DNA from: Yersinia massiliensis
GTDB lineage: Bacteria; Pseudomonadota; Gammaproteobacteria; Enterobacterales; Enterobacteriaceae
Length of the DNA stretch: 64,000 nucleotides
Reading direction: 5' to 3'
Assembly: GCF_003048255.1 (NCBI RefSeq)
Contig: NZ_CP028487.1
Location: forward strand, 372,001 to 436,000
Part shown: positions 56,550 through 64,000 of the stretch, piece after piece
How the letters are laid out: every line of letters begins with the position of its first letter
Numbering within the stretch: the stretch's first letter is position 1
The notes under the pieces: model-generated
The model's input: only the letters and a program-made list of their open reading frames with translations
Databases searched by the model: none
Told to the model about the DNA's origin: nothing
Program-made: the position numbers and the translations under genes

Positions 56550-57890
56550 ATGAAAGTAGTCACTCAAGTTGCAGAACAGCGTAAAACGCTGGAACAAGCC
56601 GTTGCACAGGCTTTGGAATTGGCCCGCGCCGGTTCCGATGCGGCCGAAGTAGCCGTGAGTAAAACCACCGGAATTAGCGTCAGCACACGCTTTGGTGAAG
56701 TGGAGAACGTGGAGTTCAACAGCGATGGTGCGCTGGGAATTACCGTTTATCACCAGCAGCGTAAAGGCAGTGCGTCTACTACCGATTTAAATCCAGATGC
56801 TGTCGCGCGTACCGTGCAAGCGGCACTGGATATCGCTCGCTACACCTCACCAGACCCTTATGCAGGGCCAGCAGAGAAATCGCTATTGGCTTTTGATGCG
56901 CCGGATCTGGATTTGTTCCATCCGAGTGATTTGGATGCTGAGCAAGGTATCTTGCTGGCGGCCAGAGCAGAACAGGCTGCATTGCAGGCCGATAAGCGCA
57001 TTACCAATACGGAAGGTGGCAGCTTTAACAGCCACTATGGCATCAAAGTTTTTGGTAATAGCCACGGCATGTTGCAGAGCTATTGCTCCAGTCGTCATTC
57101 GCTCTCGAGCAGTGTTATCGCCGAGCACAATGGGGATATGGAACGCGATTATGCTTATACCATTGGCCGCCGGATGGAGGATTTAGCCAACCCTGAGTGG
57201 GTGGGTGAAGAGTGTGCCCGCCGCACGTTATCTCGCTTGTCTCCACGTAAGCTGCCGACGATGCAGTCGCCGGTGCTGTTTGCCGCTGAAGTGGCTACTG
57301 GTTTGTTCGGTCATTTGGTGTCAGCCATCAGCGGCGGTAATATTTATCGCAAATCCACCTTCTTGCTTGACCATCTCGGCCAGCAGATTATGCCTGATTG
57401 GCTGACCATCGAAGAACATCCGCATTTGTTACGTGGCTTAGCATCGACGCCATTCGACAGCGAAGGTGTGCGCACGTTACAACGAGAAATCGTCAAAGAT
57501 GGGGTGCTGCAAACTTACCTGCTGACCAGCTATTCATCCCGTAAGTTAGGGCTGCAAAGCACAGGGCATGCAGGGGGTATCCATAACTGGCGCATCGCCG
57601 GTCAGGGGCAGGATTTCGCCGGTATGCTCAAGCAGTTGGATAAAGGCTTAGTAGTGACTGAATTGATGGGCCAAGGCGTCAGTACTGTTACCGGTGATTA
57701 CTCACGTGGTGCTGCAGGTTTCTGGGTCGAAAACGGTGAGATTCAGTATCCGGTCAGTGAGATTACCATTGCCGGTAATCTGAAAGACATGCTGCGCAAT
57801 ATTGTGAGCGTCGGCAGTGATATCGAAACGCGCAGTAATATCCAATGCGGCTCTGTCTTGTTACCTGCCATGAAGATTGCAGGCGAATAA
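56550..57890 (+). CDS. pmbA: TldE (PmbA) subunit of the TldD/TldE metalloprotease
   Basis: A 446-residue protein homologous to TldD but without the zinc motif, as is normal for Tld[29 protein letters not shown] and [18 protein letters not shown] match the family, and GYDGAG-type C-terminal signatures are represented by [16 protein letters not shown]. It pairs with TldD (47436-48881) to form the active protease. It is divergent from darP, the conserved enteric arrangement. Confidence 0.96.
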   Translation: MKVVTQVAEQRKTLEQAVAQALELARAGSDAAEVAVSKTTGISVSTRFGEVENVEFNSDGALGITVYHQQRKGSASTTDLNPDAVARTVQAALDIARYTSPDPYAGPAEKSLLAFDAPDLDLFHPSDLDAEQGILLAARAEQAALQADKRITNTEGGSFNSHYGIKVFGNSHGMLQSYCSSRHSLSSSVIAEHNGDMERDYAYTIGRRMEDLANPEWVGEECARRTLSRLSPRKLPTMQSPVLFAAEVATGLFGHLVSAISGGNIYRKSTFLLDHLGQQIMPDWLTIEEHPHLLRGLASTPFDSEGVRTLQREIVKDGVLQTYLLTSYSSRKLGLQSTGHAGGIHNWRIAGQGQDFAGMLKQLDKGLVVTELMGQGVSTVTGDYSRGAAGFWVENGEIQYPVSEITIAGNLKDMLRNIVSVGSDIETRSNIQCGSVLLPAMKIAGE

Positions 57891-58048
57891 TACCCTTCCT
57901 GTCATTTTCTCATTCCATTCTCCGCCTGTAGCAATACGGGCGGCTTTGTGTGCTCATTTCTCTGACATGGTAATCTTCCTCCGTTCAAGTGGATGTTTTA
58001 TAGTCAAAAGAAATGATAATGCCAGTATTGATGCGGGGAAGTTCAAAG

Positions 58049-58657
58049 ATGATTGTGATGCCAAGCACGTATAGCCCAGCCACTATTGCCCGGGAATTTA
58101 AGGTCATCCATGAATTTGAATTATTCGGTATGGAATACGCCGTTGTATTTGATATCAAAGTCCCTAAAGCCGCCATTATCCGTTTAAATACAGAAAGTTT
58201 TAATGGCATACCTCGTCATCGGGTTATTGCGGCTCTGGATCTGGTGGCCAAGCAGGAGTTAGGTCATAACGTCATTTCGGTTCATCGTTTTTGGCAGGAT
58301 TCTGCACTCTTTCAAGTAGAAGGAATGGTGATTGATTTGAATGAGCGGGGCAAAGGGTTGGCTACGCTGCTCTACGAGGTTTTAGTGCTCAAGTGCGGCC
58401 TAATCTTAATGAGTGATAATAAGCAGTATGAGGCGGGTCAGGCTCTTTGGCAGAAGATAGCTCGTGAGTCAGACAAGTTGGCTGTGTTTATATTAGATTC
58501 TGAGGCAGGCAAATTTTACCCCTATAGCGGTGACCGAGTTCCTTACAACGGCACCAGTATCCCAGAAGAGAAAATCTGGAGCAGACATCCGGATACGTCG
58601 AAATGGGGTGTTATCTTAATCGCTGAAAACAGAGAAAAAATCGCTGCCTATTGCTGA
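58049..58657 (+). CDS. GNAT-like protein of unknown role
   Basis: About 202 residues, soluble. The segment VIDLNERGKGLATLLYEVLV looks like the acetyl-CoA-binding motif of the GNAT fold (R-G-x-G-L-A), followed by MSDNKQYEAGQALWQKIA, a pattern also seen in phage and plasmid GNAT-like proteins. The substrate is not known. GGGGAA precedes the ATG at 58049; another ATG at 58013 in the same frame is possible, so the start is uncertain. It stands alone between pmbA and cybC. No homologue with a known function came to mind. Confidence 0.6.
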   Translation: MIVMPSTYSPATIAREFKVIHEFELFGMEYAVVFDIKVPKAAIIRLNTESFNGIPRHRVIAALDLVAKQELGHNVISVHRFWQDSALFQVEGMVIDLNERGKGLATLLYEVLVLKCGLILMSDNKQYEAGQALWQKIARESDKLAVFILDSEAGKFYPYSGDRVPYNGTSIPEEKIWSRHPDTSKWGVILIAENREKIAAYC

Positions 58658-58704
58658 TCGCGAGCAACCCATCCCTTTTATTTTCCCGTACAACGCTGAC
58701 TTTC

Positions 58705-58737
58705 CCAACTGACAACAAATAATCATTGTCAGTTTGG
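58705..58737 (+). terminator. Hairpin after the GNAT-like gene
   Basis: CCAACTGACAA (58705-58715) pairs with TTGTCAGTTTGG (58726-58737) with a single bulged T and a ten-base loop. The following TCTTCTATT is T-rich. It lies about 50 bases after the stop of the GNAT-like gene and is a fair terminator candidate. Confidence 0.55.
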
Positions 58738-58888
58738 TCTTCTATTGCCTATGTTCAATATGAGCAATGTACTAATGAAGCAATAGACCAATAAGCAGTA
58801 TTTCAATAACTATAAACCTACCCAATGGCTTAGGTGGCTGTATGCAACATGGCATGCTAAGCCTGATGGGGATAGAAGGAATGTGAGC

Positions 58889-59275
58889 ATGGGTAAGAAA
58901 ATGATGGCGTTAGTAGCGGCGGTGTTACTCAGCACCAGCACGTTAGTTATGGCCGCCAGTGTGGCAGACAACATGGACACGATTGCCGAGAATTACGGCA
59001 AAGTATTGAAGGCAGATTCGACAGATGTCATCAAAAAAGGCCTCGAGGCGATGCGTGTAGCCGCGCAGGATGCGCAAAAGGGCATTCCAAGCAAATTGAA
59101 GAGTAAAGGCGAGGGAAGCGCGGAGGTGAAGGATTTCCGCCATGGCTTGGACTTACTTATCGGCCAGATTGATGGTGCGCTGGCATTAGCGAATCAAGGC
59201 AAACTGGATGAAGCTAAAAAAGCAGCCCAAGACTTTAAGGCGACCCGTGATACCTACCACAAAAAATACCGCTAA
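58889..59275 (+). CDS. cybC: Soluble cytochrome b562
   Basis: A 128-residue periplasmic four-helix-bundle heme b protein. The signal peptide is MGKKMMALVAAVLLSTSTLVMA, with ASVADNMDTIAENY starting the mature chain. The axial ligands are Met in VADNMDT and His in DTYHKKYR near the C-terminus, as in E. coli cytochrome b562. DFRHGLDLLIGQIDGALALANQGK is diagnostic. The ATG at 58889 has AAGGA eight bases before it. A GTG at 58883 is in frame but too close to the ribosome site. The electron partner is unknown. The transcript ends at the hairpin 59286-59314. Confidence 0.94.
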   Translation: MGKKMMALVAAVLLSTSTLVMAASVADNMDTIAENYGKVLKADSTDVIKKGLEAMRVAAQDAQKGIPSKLKSKGEGSAEVKDFRHGLDLLIGQIDGALALANQGKLDEAKKAAQDFKATRDTYHKKYR

Positions 59276-59285
59276 CAGACGTAAA

Positions 59286-59314
59286 GAGGGTAATGGCCAC
59301 AGGCTGTTACCCTC
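59286..59314. terminator. Terminator between convergent cybC and rnk
   Basis: GAGGGTAA (59286-59293) pairs perfectly with TTACCCTC (59307-59314), 10 bases after the cybC stop. The loop is 13 bases and there is no U tract. Confidence 0.55.
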
Positions 59315-59377
59315 ACAACATATGCATTGATGCTTTACCCGCACCCACCTGCACTGTCATCTTTCGTTGATGCCTGA

Positions 59378-59788
59378 TTAACGGTGGAATTCGCCCGCAG
59401 CTTCTGGCTGATACAGCAATTCCAGCACGGTAATACGGGTTTCGTCGCCACCAGGCAGTGCCCAACTGATTTCATCATTGACGTGCAACCCGAGCAATGC
59501 TGCACCTAACGGTGCCATAACGGACAATTGCTCATTGCTGTCTTTCAGCGAAGCAGGGTAAACCAGTGTGCGGATATGCTCTTCCTGATTACTCAGATCG
59601 CGAAAACGCACGCGGCTGTTCATGGTCACCACATCCGCCGGAATGGCATTGGGTGGCAAGATCTCTGCGCGATCCAGTTCTTCATTGAGCGCTTGTGCGA
59701 CCACAGTACCGGCAAAAGCCGGTTGCGCCAGTAACGCATCCAAACGTTCAGCATCCAGCTCGTTAATCGTGATGGTTGGCTTGGTCAT
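59378..59788 (-). CDS. rnk: Regulator of nucleoside diphosphate kinase
   Basis: A 136-residue cytoplasmic protein, the same length as E. coli Rnk, with an N-terminal helical hairpin (about 1-45) and a GreA/GreB-like C-terminal domain. [48 protein letters not shown] and [11 protein letters not shown] match the family. It can bind RNA polymerase in the manner of Gre factors. The ATG at 59788 (MTKPTITI) has GGAGAG before it. Confidence 0.95.
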   Translation of the reverse strand: MTKPTITINELDAERLDALLAQPAFAGTVVAQALNEELDRAEILPPNAIPADVVTMNSRVRFRDLSNQEEHIRTLVYPASLKDSNEQLSVMAPLGAALLGLHVNDEISWALPGGDETRITVLELLYQPEAAGEFHR

Positions 59789-60187
59789 ACCACTCTCCAA
59801 TTCAATTTAGCAAACAACACAAAAGCAACACCCCCACGCCATAGGAGAGGGGGTGTTAGAAAATAGCTTAATAATAAACTGATATTAGGCGCTTCCGGCT
59901 AGAAAAGAAAGAGATCAGGATCACGAACATTTTCCGCCACAGGGAATCAGCGAGTATTCATATTAAAAGTTATTTTGTTGTTAATGATTAAGTTAGCTCT
60001 GTTATCACCTATTTTGCGAATGTGATCCCCCCACGACATGATATTTCCACTTTGAACTGGAAAAAATGCCACTACACACCTATTCGGCTTGCAGGTAGGG
60101 TGATGTCATCGCGCAGAGGGAAGGTAACGGAACCTATCTTTGTCGTCAGAAAGTTTTTTCGGGAAAAAGAGATAGAGGATTGCCAGC
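59789..60187. other. Divergent intergenic region rnk / SFCGS operon
   Basis: About 400 bases holding the promoters of rnk and of the operon that starts at 60188. A strong hairpin lies in the rnk leader at 59827-59857. The run GTGATCCCCCCACGAC (about 60020-60035) is GC-rich in an otherwise AT-rich stretch and may be a regulatory site. No gene was seen, and no sigma-54 site was found here. Confidence 0.4.
59827..59857 (-). promoter_or_regulatory. Terminator-like hairpin in the rnk leader
   Basis: AACACCCCC (59827-59835) pairs perfectly with GGGGGTGTT (59849-59857) around a 13-base loop. On the minus strand it is followed by GCTTTTGTGTTGTTT, a U-rich end, and lies 38 bases upstream of the rnk ATG. 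It could be an attenuator for rnk, or the end of a short upstream transcript. Confidence 0.6.
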
Positions 60188-60532
60188 GTGAATGATGTAG
60201 CCGCAATGAATGCAGCCGAGGAACCGCAAGTGGACGAAGCCAATATCATCACTGAACGGGTATTAGCTGAAATTACGGCAATGCTAAATGCCGAAAATAT
60301 TTTTACTAACGATGTTCAGCAACAAATGCTGACATCACATATTCGGGCAATGGTACTGCGTTCAATAACCGGCGAGCCATTACCTGAGGTCGATAAATCA
60401 TTATTTGATGAAATTTCTACGCATTCGATGCAAATGGCCCAGCAAGTTGTCGACAAGTTTGCCAACTTACCGATTGAAGAAGCTTATCTACTGTCGGTGC
60501 ATTTCGAAGTCGCGAAAGATAATAACCCCTAA
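60188..60532 (+). CDS. PRD-domain protein, first gene of the SFCGS operon
   Basis: A 114-residue cytoplasmic protein made mostly of one PTS regulation domain. His51 in LTSHIRAM and His105 in LLSVHFEVAK are at the positions usually phosphorylated in PRDs. There is no nucleic-acid-binding domain, unlike BglG or LevR. It matches the stand-alone PRD family found ahead of SFCGS, DUF4312, DUF4311 and DUF4310 genes in distant bacteria such as Enterococcus and Aeromonas. It starts with GTG at 60188, after AGAGGA. It could sense the PTS state and act on a partner; this is inference. Confidence 0.75.
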   Translation: MNDVAAMNAAEEPQVDEANIITERVLAEITAMLNAENIFTNDVQQQMLTSHIRAMVLRSITGEPLPEVDKSLFDEISTHSMQMAQQVVDKFANLPIEEAYLLSVHFEVAKDNNP

Positions 60533-60555
60533 AATACGAATCTGGAGAAGAAACT

Positions 60556-60921
60556 ATGAGTCAAATTACCGTTGTGATTGGCGACCGTTTAGGAAAAGGC
60601 CAGAAAGTAGGACAAGGTGTTGAATTGGCTGGTGGCCGCGTGGTGGTTATTCCCGGCGTTGCCGCTGACATGAAACTGGGCGATGTGATGAATAGCGAAC
60701 AAGCAGATTTCGGTATTTCATTCTGTGGTAGCGGCGGTGCAGGCGCGATTACAGCCCAAAATAAATATGGTTACAAAGCGAAATACGGCATGCGTTCAGT
60801 TGAAGAAGGTGTGACGGCAATAAATGAAGGCTGCAAGGTATTAGGCTTCGGATTTATGGATAAAGAAGAGTTAGGGCAAAAATTAGTGGAAGCCTATATC
60901 AAGAAATATGGTCAGCCGTAA
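60556..60921 (+). CDS. Glycine-rich SFCGS family protein
   Basis: A 121-residue soluble protein named for ISFCGSGGAGAITAQNKYGY at about residues 54-73. The single strictly placed Cys within a Gly-rich loop looks like a nucleotide, cofactor or phosphate-binding site, or a phosphorylated Cys as in PTS EIIB; this is speculation. GDRLGKGQKVGQGVELAGGRVVVIPG starts the protein. It is encoded 23 bases after the PRD gene and its TAA overlaps the next ATG (TAATG). No function is known. Confidence 0.85.
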   Translation: MSQITVVIGDRLGKGQKVGQGVELAGGRVVVIPGVAADMKLGDVMNSEQADFGISFCGSGGAGAITAQNKYGYKAKYGMRSVEEGVTAINEGCKVLGFGFMDKEELGQKLVEAYIKKYGQP

Positions 60922-61217
60922 TGAAAGAGCAATACACCACTCAAGTGCAGGTCAAAGGTAAAGGCGATACCAAAGGTAAAGCTTTCGCGAATGCGCTGGG
61001 AAATGTCCAAAATACAGTGCTGAAATCGACACAAAATATTCTGTTACGCATTGAACCACAAGACGTAAAAGTATTACGCGCTGAGTTATCGGTGAAGAAA
61101 GAGAAGTTTTTATTCTTCTTTCTGGCACGTGAAAGAAAAACCTACAGCGTGGAATTAGATATCACGGTGAACGTGACAATGATTGACACTGATAAAGTCG
61201 CCTTCATTACTAAATAA
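60921..61217 (+). CDS. DUF4312 family protein
   Basis: A 98-residue protein, probably cytoplasmic, with a strongly basic middle (LSVKKEKFLFFFLARERKTYSVELDI) that includes a short hydrophobic patch. It always occurs with SFCGS and DUF4310/4311 proteins. It overlaps the SFCGS stop by one base, so it is translated with it. The function is unknown; it may be a small subunit of the same complex. Confidence 0.82.
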   Translation: MKEQYTTQVQVKGKGDTKGKAFANALGNVQNTVLKSTQNILLRIEPQDVKVLRAELSVKKEKFLFFFLARERKTYSVELDITVNVTMIDTDKVAFITK

Positions 61218-61340
61218 GCAGTCTTTGTCGGTCAATATTGTCTTGATAGCTCAATAAAAATGAATGCCTTTGTATTTGTTTTTACCGCGTGCGGTCACTT
61301 CAATTACTTAGGGAAAACTAACAAATGAAAGGATATGTTG

Positions 61341-62117
61341 ATGTTTCTAATTATTCTTTTTAAGTCGATTATTATCGGCGGACTGGTTGGCGTGGGGGTT
61401 GGTGTTGGGGCCGCCCGTATGTTCCATGCGCCGACAATACAAGGAATGGGTGCATTTCGTACCTTGGGCGAGTTGAACTCGTGCGAGGGTGATCCAGCAT
61501 CGCATTTCTCCTTCGGGCTCGGCTTCTTCTTCAACGCTTGGGCTTCATCGGTCGCCGCTGGGGCGTTCACTCAGGACGTTGACCACCGCATCATTCCTAA
61601 CTGGGGTGCCGCCGCATTGATGATAAAAAATCGCAATGTCGCGGAAACCATGCATAACCCGAAAAAGATGGCGATTGCCTGCGGCATTATCGGGATTATT
61701 GTTGTTAGTTTCCTTAATACCACGGCGTCAGCGGTACCAGCCGCATTGCAGGTAACGGCGATTAAAGTCTTAGTCCCTGCCGCCAATATTCTGGTTAACA
61801 CCGTGATGCCTGTTATTTTCTGGTTAGCTGCGATTGATGCTGGGCGTCGTTCTGGCTTCTGGGCCACGATATTTGGTGGTTTAGCACAGCTTATTATGGG
61901 GAATGCCGTTCCGGGCCTGGTACTGGGTATTTTAATCGGTAAAGGCGTTGAGGAAAGTGGTTGGAATAAAGTCACGAAAATCATGATGACAGTGATTGTG
62001 CTGCTATTTGTGCTCAGTGGTTTCTTCCGCGGATTTGATATGAAGTTATTGGAGTCATTCAGTCTGGGTGTCCCTATGTGGCTCGATACCATTCATAACG
62101 CATTGAGCGGAAAATAA
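61341..62117 (+). CDS. DUF4311 polytopic membrane protein
   Basis: About 258 residues with six or seven hydrophobic segments. The N-terminus IIIGGLVGVGVGVGAARMFHAP is glycine-rich. The conserved part FRTLGELNSCEGDPASHFSFGLGFFFNAWASSVAAGAFTQDVDHRIIPNWGAAALM suggests polar groups in a transport path. The ATG at 61341 is preferred since GAAAGGA lies eight bases upstream; an ATG at 61335 is too close. It is encoded with DUF4310 and may form a two-component membrane channel or permease. It is not related to a named transporter family that I recognise. Confidence 0.8.
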   Translation: MFLIILFKSIIIGGLVGVGVGVGAARMFHAPTIQGMGAFRTLGELNSCEGDPASHFSFGLGFFFNAWASSVAAGAFTQDVDHRIIPNWGAAALMIKNRNVAETMHNPKKMAIACGIIGIIVVSFLNTTASAVPAALQVTAIKVLVPAANILVNTVMPVIFWLAAIDAGRRSGFWATIFGGLAQLIMGNAVPGLVLGILIGKGVEESGWNKVTKIMMTVIVLLFVLSGFFRGFDMKLLESFSLGVPMWLDTIHNALSGK

Positions 62118-62135
62118 CAGAGCGAGAGGAGCTTA

Positions 62136-62789
62136 ATGATGGATGAACAAACCAAGAATAATTTCTGGTATGCCGACTGGTCCTTTCCGATTTTTGTAGG
62201 ACTGTTATCTTCCGGCGTATTTGCGGGTACTCATATGTATTACTTATATGGTATCGGCGCATTTAACGAAGTGGCATTTGTTTCTATGCTACGTGCAGGT
62301 ATGGATACCGGTGTTTATGGCGCGGTAGCGGCATTTGGTGCCAGCTTCTTATTCGCTCGTATCATCGAAGGTTCATTGGTCGGTATTTTAGATATCGGCG
62401 GCGCGATTCAAACCGGTGTTGGTTTGGGTGTGCCGGCATTATTACTGGGGGCAGGTTTTGTCTTCCCAGTGGCTAATTTTGCCGCATCACTGGTAACTGG
62501 CTTAATCATTGGTCTCGCCATTGGTTATCTGATTATTTTGGCGCGTAAATTTACCATTAACCAAAGTGATTCGACTTACGGTGCCGATGTGATGATGGGG
62601 GCAGGTAACTCATCAGGCCGTTTCTTAGGGCCACTGATTATCCTGTCTGCGATCACTGCATCTATTCCGATTGGGATTGGTTCTCTTGGCGGCGCATTAT
62701 TGTTTTATCTGTGGAATAAACCGATTACCGGTGGTGCAATTTTAGGGGCCATGATTTTAGGGTCAATTTTCCCGGTCGCGATTTCTTGA
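62136..62789 (+). CDS. DUF4310 polytopic membrane protein
   Basis: A 217-residue inner-membrane protein with about six helices. It is rich in Gly and Ala: GVFAGTHMYYLYGIGAFNEVAF, GVYGAVAAFGASFLF, GSLVGILDIGGAIQTGVGLGVPALLLGAG. It follows DUF4311 by 18 bases with GAGAGGAG before the ATG. The two membrane proteins with two small soluble ones recall the subunit plan of a PTS enzyme II or an ECF-type system, but sequence similarity to either is not apparent. Confidence 0.82.
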   Translation: MMDEQTKNNFWYADWSFPIFVGLLSSGVFAGTHMYYLYGIGAFNEVAFVSMLRAGMDTGVYGAVAAFGASFLFARIIEGSLVGILDIGGAIQTGVGLGVPALLLGAGFVFPVANFAASLVTGLIIGLAIGYLIILARKFTINQSDSTYGADVMMGAGNSSGRFLGPLIILSAITASIPIGIGSLGGALLFYLWNKPITGGAILGAMILGSIFPVAIS

Positions 62790-62871
62790 ACATCGGGGTA
62801 AATATTCGAATTACCGGATATTTACCCCGCAGCCATACCAAGCAAGTAGGGTATTACGGAGAATAAAGATA

Positions 62872-64000
62872 ATGCATGACTTTATTATCACTCGAGCAGT
62901 ATTGGTTGATGGCCGTCAGGTTGATATTGCAATCAATGATGGGAAAATCACGGCGGTGAGTGCAGCTTCCTCGAATGCTGAAAATAATCCAACAGGCTCT
63001 TCTTTTTATCCGGCTAAAAAAGTACTGGATCTGGCGGGGAAATATTACCTCAGTGCTGGATGGATTGATTCCCATGTTCACTGTTACCCCGCCTCACCTA
63101 TTTATCACGATGAAGCTGATTTAATTGGTGTTGCCAGTGGCGTGACCACCGTGGTAGATGCGGGCAGTACCGGTGCGAATGATGTTGATGATTTCTATCG
63201 GCTGACCCGTGCGGCGAAAACGCATGTTTACGCTTTTCTGAATATTGCCAAAACTGGCATCGTGACACAAAACGAATTAGCCGATATGGCGCAGATTGAT
63301 AAGCAAAGTGTCAGCCAAGCGATAGCGCGTAACCCCGGTTTTATTATTGGCATTAAAGCGCGGATGAGCAGCAGCGTGGTGGGCCAAAATGGTATTAAGC
63401 CCCTCATTCGAGCCAAAGAAATCCAGCAAGAAAACCATCAATTACCGCTGATGGTGCACATTGGGAATAACCCGCCGGATCTGGATGAAATTGCCGATTT
63501 ATTGACGCAAGGGGACATTATTACCCATTGCTATAACGGCAAACCTAACCGCATTTTAACCCCCGCTGGTGCCTTGCGTGAGTCTATCCAGCGCGCATTA
63601 AAGCGTGGCGTGTTGTTGGATGTGGGCCATGGCAGCGCCAGTTTCAGCTTTGATGTTGCCGCGCTAGCCATCAAGCAAGGCATCTACCCGCATACCATTA
63701 GCTCCGACATCTATTGCCGCAACCGCATTAACGGGCCGGTTCACAGCTTGGCGACCGTGATGTCCAAATTCTTCACTGTCGGTCTAAGCTTGGAACAGGT
63801 TATTGACTGCGTGACACTGAATGCCGCGCAAGCGCTGCGCTTGTCCCAAAAAGGCAAACTGGCAGAAGGCTATGACGCTGACCTGACTATTTTTGAGTTG
63901 AAACAGCAACCTCAGGTCTTTAATGATTCGGAAGGTAAATCGGTTACCGGTGAGAAATATCTGGTGCCACTGGCCGCTGTGGTCGCCGGTGACGTCGTGT
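62872..64000 (+). CDS. Amidohydrolase/deacetylase family metalloenzyme (EF_0837/AHA_3915 type), 3' end missing
   Basis: The first 376 residues are in the window and the gene continues past base 64000. It is a TIM-barrel amidohydrolase: metal ligands His68 and His70 in DSHVHC, a likely carboxylated Lys162 in IKARM, His196 in MVHIGNN, His219 in ITHCYNG, and Asp279 in ISSDIYC. It belongs to the deacetylase-like group whose relatives hydrolyse small N- or O-acyl compounds, with promiscuous acetyl-(R)-mandelate activity reported in some. The substrate is unknown. GGAGAAT precedes the ATG. As part of the SFCGS operon it probably acts on a compound imported by DUF4310/4311. In related clusters a DgaE-like PLP enzyme and a DgaF-like aldolase follow; those would lie beyond the window. 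Confidence 0.85.
   Translation, partial: MHDFIITRAVLVDGRQVDIAINDGKITAVSAASSNAENNPTGSSFYPAKKVLDLAGKYYLSAGWIDSHVHCYPASPIYHDEADLIGVASGVTTVVDAGSTGANDVDDFYRLTRAAKTHVYAFLNIAKTGIVTQNELADMAQIDKQSVSQAIARNPGFIIGIKARMSSSVVGQNGIKPLIRAKEIQQENHQLPLMVHIGNNPPDLDEIADLLTQGDIITHCYNGKPNRILTPAGALRESIQRALKRGVLLDVGHGSASFSFDVAALAIKQGIYPHTISSDIYCRNRINGPVHSLATVMSKFFTVGLSLEQVIDCVTLNAAQALRLSQKGKLAEGYDADLTIFELKQQPQVFNDSEGKSVTGEKYLVPLAAVVAGDVV

Noticed and set aside
59858..60187. Sigma-54 promoter for the SFCGS operon, by analogy with the dga operon
   Set aside because: TTGC at 60089-60092 has no GG at the required distance upstream.

Overview
The window is a stretch of enterobacterial chromosome, almost certainly Yersinia and most like the Y. 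pseudotuberculosis/Y. pestis group. The gene order mreBCD-yhdE-rng-yhdP-nitrilase-tldD-aaeR/aaeXAB, dusB-fis, prmA-panF-yhdT-accCB-aroQ and msrPQ is the enteric backbone. The tandem cspA1/cspA2 pair with cold-box leaders, the FGGY sugar kinase of the Y. pseudotuberculosis type and a 123-bp intergenic repeat of Yersinia flavour point to the genus. Species is not decided. No rRNA, tRNA, insertion sequence, prophage or CRISPR array was recognised, and no gene is clearly broken; the genes at both window edges are cut.

Layout. 1-4.8 kb: tail of an LrgB-family gene, then the aapJQMP amino-acid ABC operon (minus strand), preceded by a sigma-54 promoter and two NtrC-like sites. 4.8-9.8 kb: an AT-rich gene for a 1651-residue toxin-like protein with two tandem C80 cysteine-protease domains, a TcdA/TcdB-like pore segment and RTX-like repeats. 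10-11 kb: lpxP. 11.7-18.5 kb: a six-gene sugar uptake operon (binding protein, ATPase, two permeases, FGGY kinase, KdsD-like isomerase). 18.6-25 kb: DASS transporter, cspA2/cspA1, slyB, a diguanylate cyclase and an alpha/beta hydrolase. 25-35.4 kb: fis, dusB, prmA, panF, yhdT, accC, accB, aroQ, msrQ, msrP and acuI, all on the minus strand. 35.6-48.9 kb: csrD, the cell-shape genes mreBCD, yhdE, rng, yhdP, a nitrilase and tldD on the plus strand. 48.9-54.9 kb: aaeR, the aaeXAB efflux system and a succinate-semialdehyde dehydrogenase. 55-59.8 kb: a barnase/barstar pair, darP (yjgA), pmbA (tldE), a GNAT-like orphan, cybC and rnk. 60.2-64 kb: an uncharacterised operon of a PRD protein, an SFCGS protein, DUF4312, DUF4311, DUF4310 and an amidohydrolase that runs off the window.

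How the genes work together. aapJQMP should be a nitrogen-scavenging system under NtrC. The 11.7-18.5 kb operon reads as a complete route from an imported pentulose-like sugar to a pentose/pentulose phosphate. tldD and pmbA encode the two halves of one metalloprotease. accB and accC encode two parts of acetyl-CoA carboxylase and lie beside panF, which imports the coenzyme A precursor. The least described parts are the double-protease toxin gene, the 60-64 kb operon, the sugar operon and the secreted RNase with its inhibitor. Coordinates and motifs were read by eye; family assignments come from remembered homologues, not from a search.
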